NCBI GenBank assembly: GCA_049585195.1
Contig: JBAUZG010000021.1
Coordinates: 1 to 16,020 of the forward strand
Reading direction: 5' to 3'
From: KBS-96 sp049585195
GTDB taxonomy: Bacteria > Acidobacteriota > Terriglobia > Bryobacterales > Bryobacteraceae
Length of the DNA stretch: 16,020 nt
A program made the translations under genes and the position numbers. Below, in pieces: positions 14,489 to 16,020 of the stretch (its first letter is position 1; every line of letters starts with the position of its first letter). A model generated the notes under the pieces. That model worked only from the letters and a program-made list of their open reading frames with translations, was not told where the DNA came from and did no database searches.

Positions 14489-16020
14489 GTGAGCAGAATC
14501 ACTCCAATCAAGATCACTGCGCCAGCCCCAACTCCCGCGGCGTACCATCGCAAGCTGCCCGTCTCCGTCCGGCTGAGCGCAAGGTAGGCCAACTTGTTTA
14601 GCCGTGCAATCGCGGCGAAGGCGTTATCGACAAAGTCGCTCCGGTTGGCGGTCGCGATCCAAACAACAGGCTGCACGAATATCCGGTCATAGAGCCAATC
14701 GAAGCCCCAATCCGCAAACCAGAAAGCGTGAAGGTGCCGGCCGGGGGCCTTTGTTACGAGGGACTCGGCATATCCTCGCTTCCTCACAAAGAACAAATAA
14801 GCTAAGCCGAGTCCGGTGGCGAACCCAAGTCCCGAGATGGCGCCCGAGAGCAATTCCGTCAAAAAACCGGCGTGGGCCTCGACGACAGCCGGTAATGCGC
14901 CGTTCAGAAACGCGAGCAGGGGATTTTTGAACACACCGCCTGCGATCGAGAGCGCGGCCAACATGACGACCGGCACGATCATCCGACATCGAGGCCGATG
15001 CGCCACGGGCGTGTTGCGGGTTCCAAAGAACACCAGGAAAATGAGACGGAAGGTATACAGCGCAGTCAGCAGAACACCGGCAATCCCCAGAAGCCAAAAT
15101 CCGGGATTGCCGTATGGCGAGGTCCACGCGCTCCACAAAATAAGATCCTTGCTGAAAAATCCCGCCGTCACGAATGGCAAGCCGGCCAGTGAACACCCAC
15201 CCACCAGGAAAGTCCAGAACGCAATGGGCAGTTCCTTGCGAAGCCCTCCCATGCGGAAAATACTGTGTTCGTCATGGAGTGCGTCAATGACGATACCCGC
15301 GGCAAGGAAAAGCAGGGCCTTGAAGAACGCATGGGTCATAAAGTGGAACAGAGCCACAGCCCAGGATCCGACACCAAGCGCCAGAAACATGTAGCCGATC
15401 TGGCTAATCGTGGAGTACGCCAGGACGCGCTTGATGTCCGATTGCGTCAACGCGCTCGCACCGGCCAGAACCAACGTCGCGGCGCCGATGACCGCAACCG
15501 TAAACTGAACCTGCGGAGCGAGCGTATAAAGCGCGTGGGTGCGCGCAATCAAGTACACGCCCGCGGTCACCATGGTGGCTGCATGGATCAGGGCGCTCGT
15601 GGGCGTCGGACCGGCCATGGCATCCGGCAACCAGGTCTGTAACGGCAGTTGGGCCGACTTGCCTACCGCTCCTCCTAGCAGAAGCGCTGCCGCCGCAATC
15701 GCGCACGGCGAGCCGGTTGTCCAGCGCGCAGTCGCGAGATGCATGAGGTTCTGTATGCGGAGCGTTCCCAGGCTGTGATAGAGGAGAAATAGCCCGACCA
15801 TCATGGCCGTGTCGCCGACGCGAGTGACGATAAATGCCTTCCGGGCGGCAAGCCCATTGGCGGCGTCCTTGTACCAGAACCCAATAAGCAGATAGCTGCA
15901 CAGCCCGACACCTTCCCAACCCAGATAGAGCAATAGAAGATTGTTCGCCAGAACAAGAACGAGCATCGAACCAACGAACAAGTTCATGTAGGCGAAGAAA
16001 CGGCTGTACCCCTCATCCTG
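14485..16020 (-). CDS. nuoL: NADH-quinone oxidoreductase subunit L, 5' part outside window
   Basis: This is the NuoL subunit of complex I, the most distal pump of the membrane arm with a long lateral helix at its C-terminus. The frame is open to the window edge at 16020, so about 100 N-terminal residues lie beyond; 511 codons are visible. The first visible residues are DEGYSRFFAYMNLF, and then LYLGWEGVGLCSYLLIGFWY with the essential Glu. Further marks are KAFIVTRVGDTAMM, GKSAQLPLQTWLPDAMAGPT with the channel Lys, SALIHAATMVTAGVYLIAR with the channel His, and TAGFFSKDLILW with the late Lys. The C-terminal region has the hydrophobic segments expected of the family. ATG 15987 is an internal methionine and not the start. 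It overlaps nuoM by 4 nt. Confidence 0.95.
   Translation of the reverse strand, partial: QDEGYSRFFAYMNLFVGSMLVLVLANNLLLLYLGWEGVGLCSYLLIGFWYKDAANGLAARKAFIVTRVGDTAMMVGLFLLYHSLGTLRIQNLMHLATARWTTGSPCAIAAAALLLGGAVGKSAQLPLQTWLPDAMAGPTPTSALIHAATMVTAGVYLIARTHALYTLAPQVQFTVAVIGAATLVLAGASALTQSDIKRVLAYSTISQIGYMFLALGVGSWAVALFHFMTHAFFKALLFLAAGIVIDALHDEHSIFRMGGLRKELPIAFWTFLVGGCSLAGLPFVTAGFFSKDLILWSAWTSPYGNPGFWLLGIAGVLLTALYTFRLIFLVFFGTRNTPVAHRPRCRMIVPVVMLAALSIAGGVFKNPLLAFLNGALPAVVEAHAGFLTELLSGAISGLGFATGLGLAYLFFVRKRGYAESLVTKAPGRHLHAFWFADWGFDWLYDRIFVQPVVWIATANRSDFVDNAFAAIARLNKLAYLALSRTETGSLRWYAAGVGAGAVILIGVILLT

Overview
The window (about 56% GC by eye) looks like chromosomal DNA of an aerobic, respiring soil-type bacterium, most probably an Acidobacteriota member. 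The lineage is an inference from gene content: a b558-type succinate dehydrogenase cytochrome b, paired two-domain universal stress proteins of a characteristic type, a PAS-LuxR regulator, and a nuoLMN cluster. No rRNA, tRNA or marker gene is present to prove it.

The left half (1-6760) is read on the + strand and is loosely packed. In order it holds a frameshifted SAM methyltransferase (85-652), a gap, a PAS/LuxR-HTH regulator (1071-1727), a gap with possible decayed coding sequence, a GT4 glycosyltransferase (2330-3457), another gap, an orphan succinate dehydrogenase cytochrome b (3737-4399), a MarC-type membrane protein (4644-5303) directly followed by an EamA/DMT exporter (5310-6329), and a small rhodanese gene (6395-6760) interrupted by two in-frame TGA codons.

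The right half (6833-16020) is read entirely on the - strand and is tightly packed. In transcription order it runs nuoL (entering from beyond the window), nuoM and nuoN, the proton-pumping membrane arm of complex I. A two-domain universal stress protein starts 19 nt after nuoN. Then come a conserved hypothetical protein, a small DUF4177-like protein, a transketolase remnant, a catalase-family haem peroxidase, a second universal stress protein and a DUF488 protein. Respiration and oxidative or general stress genes may therefore share transcription.

The most striking finding is the transketolase relic at 9311-9711. It keeps a strong Shine-Dalgarno site, the N-terminal ~66 residues and the C-terminal ~66 residues, joined in frame with about 500 residues missing between, and carries two further +1 frameshifts. 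Together with the methyltransferase and the rhodanese this makes three broken genes in 16 kb. The second TGA of the rhodanese sits where related proteins have a cysteine and is followed by a small hairpin, so selenocysteine is considered, although decay is favoured. I see no CRISPR array, insertion sequence, phage gene or clearly new defence or biosynthetic system here.
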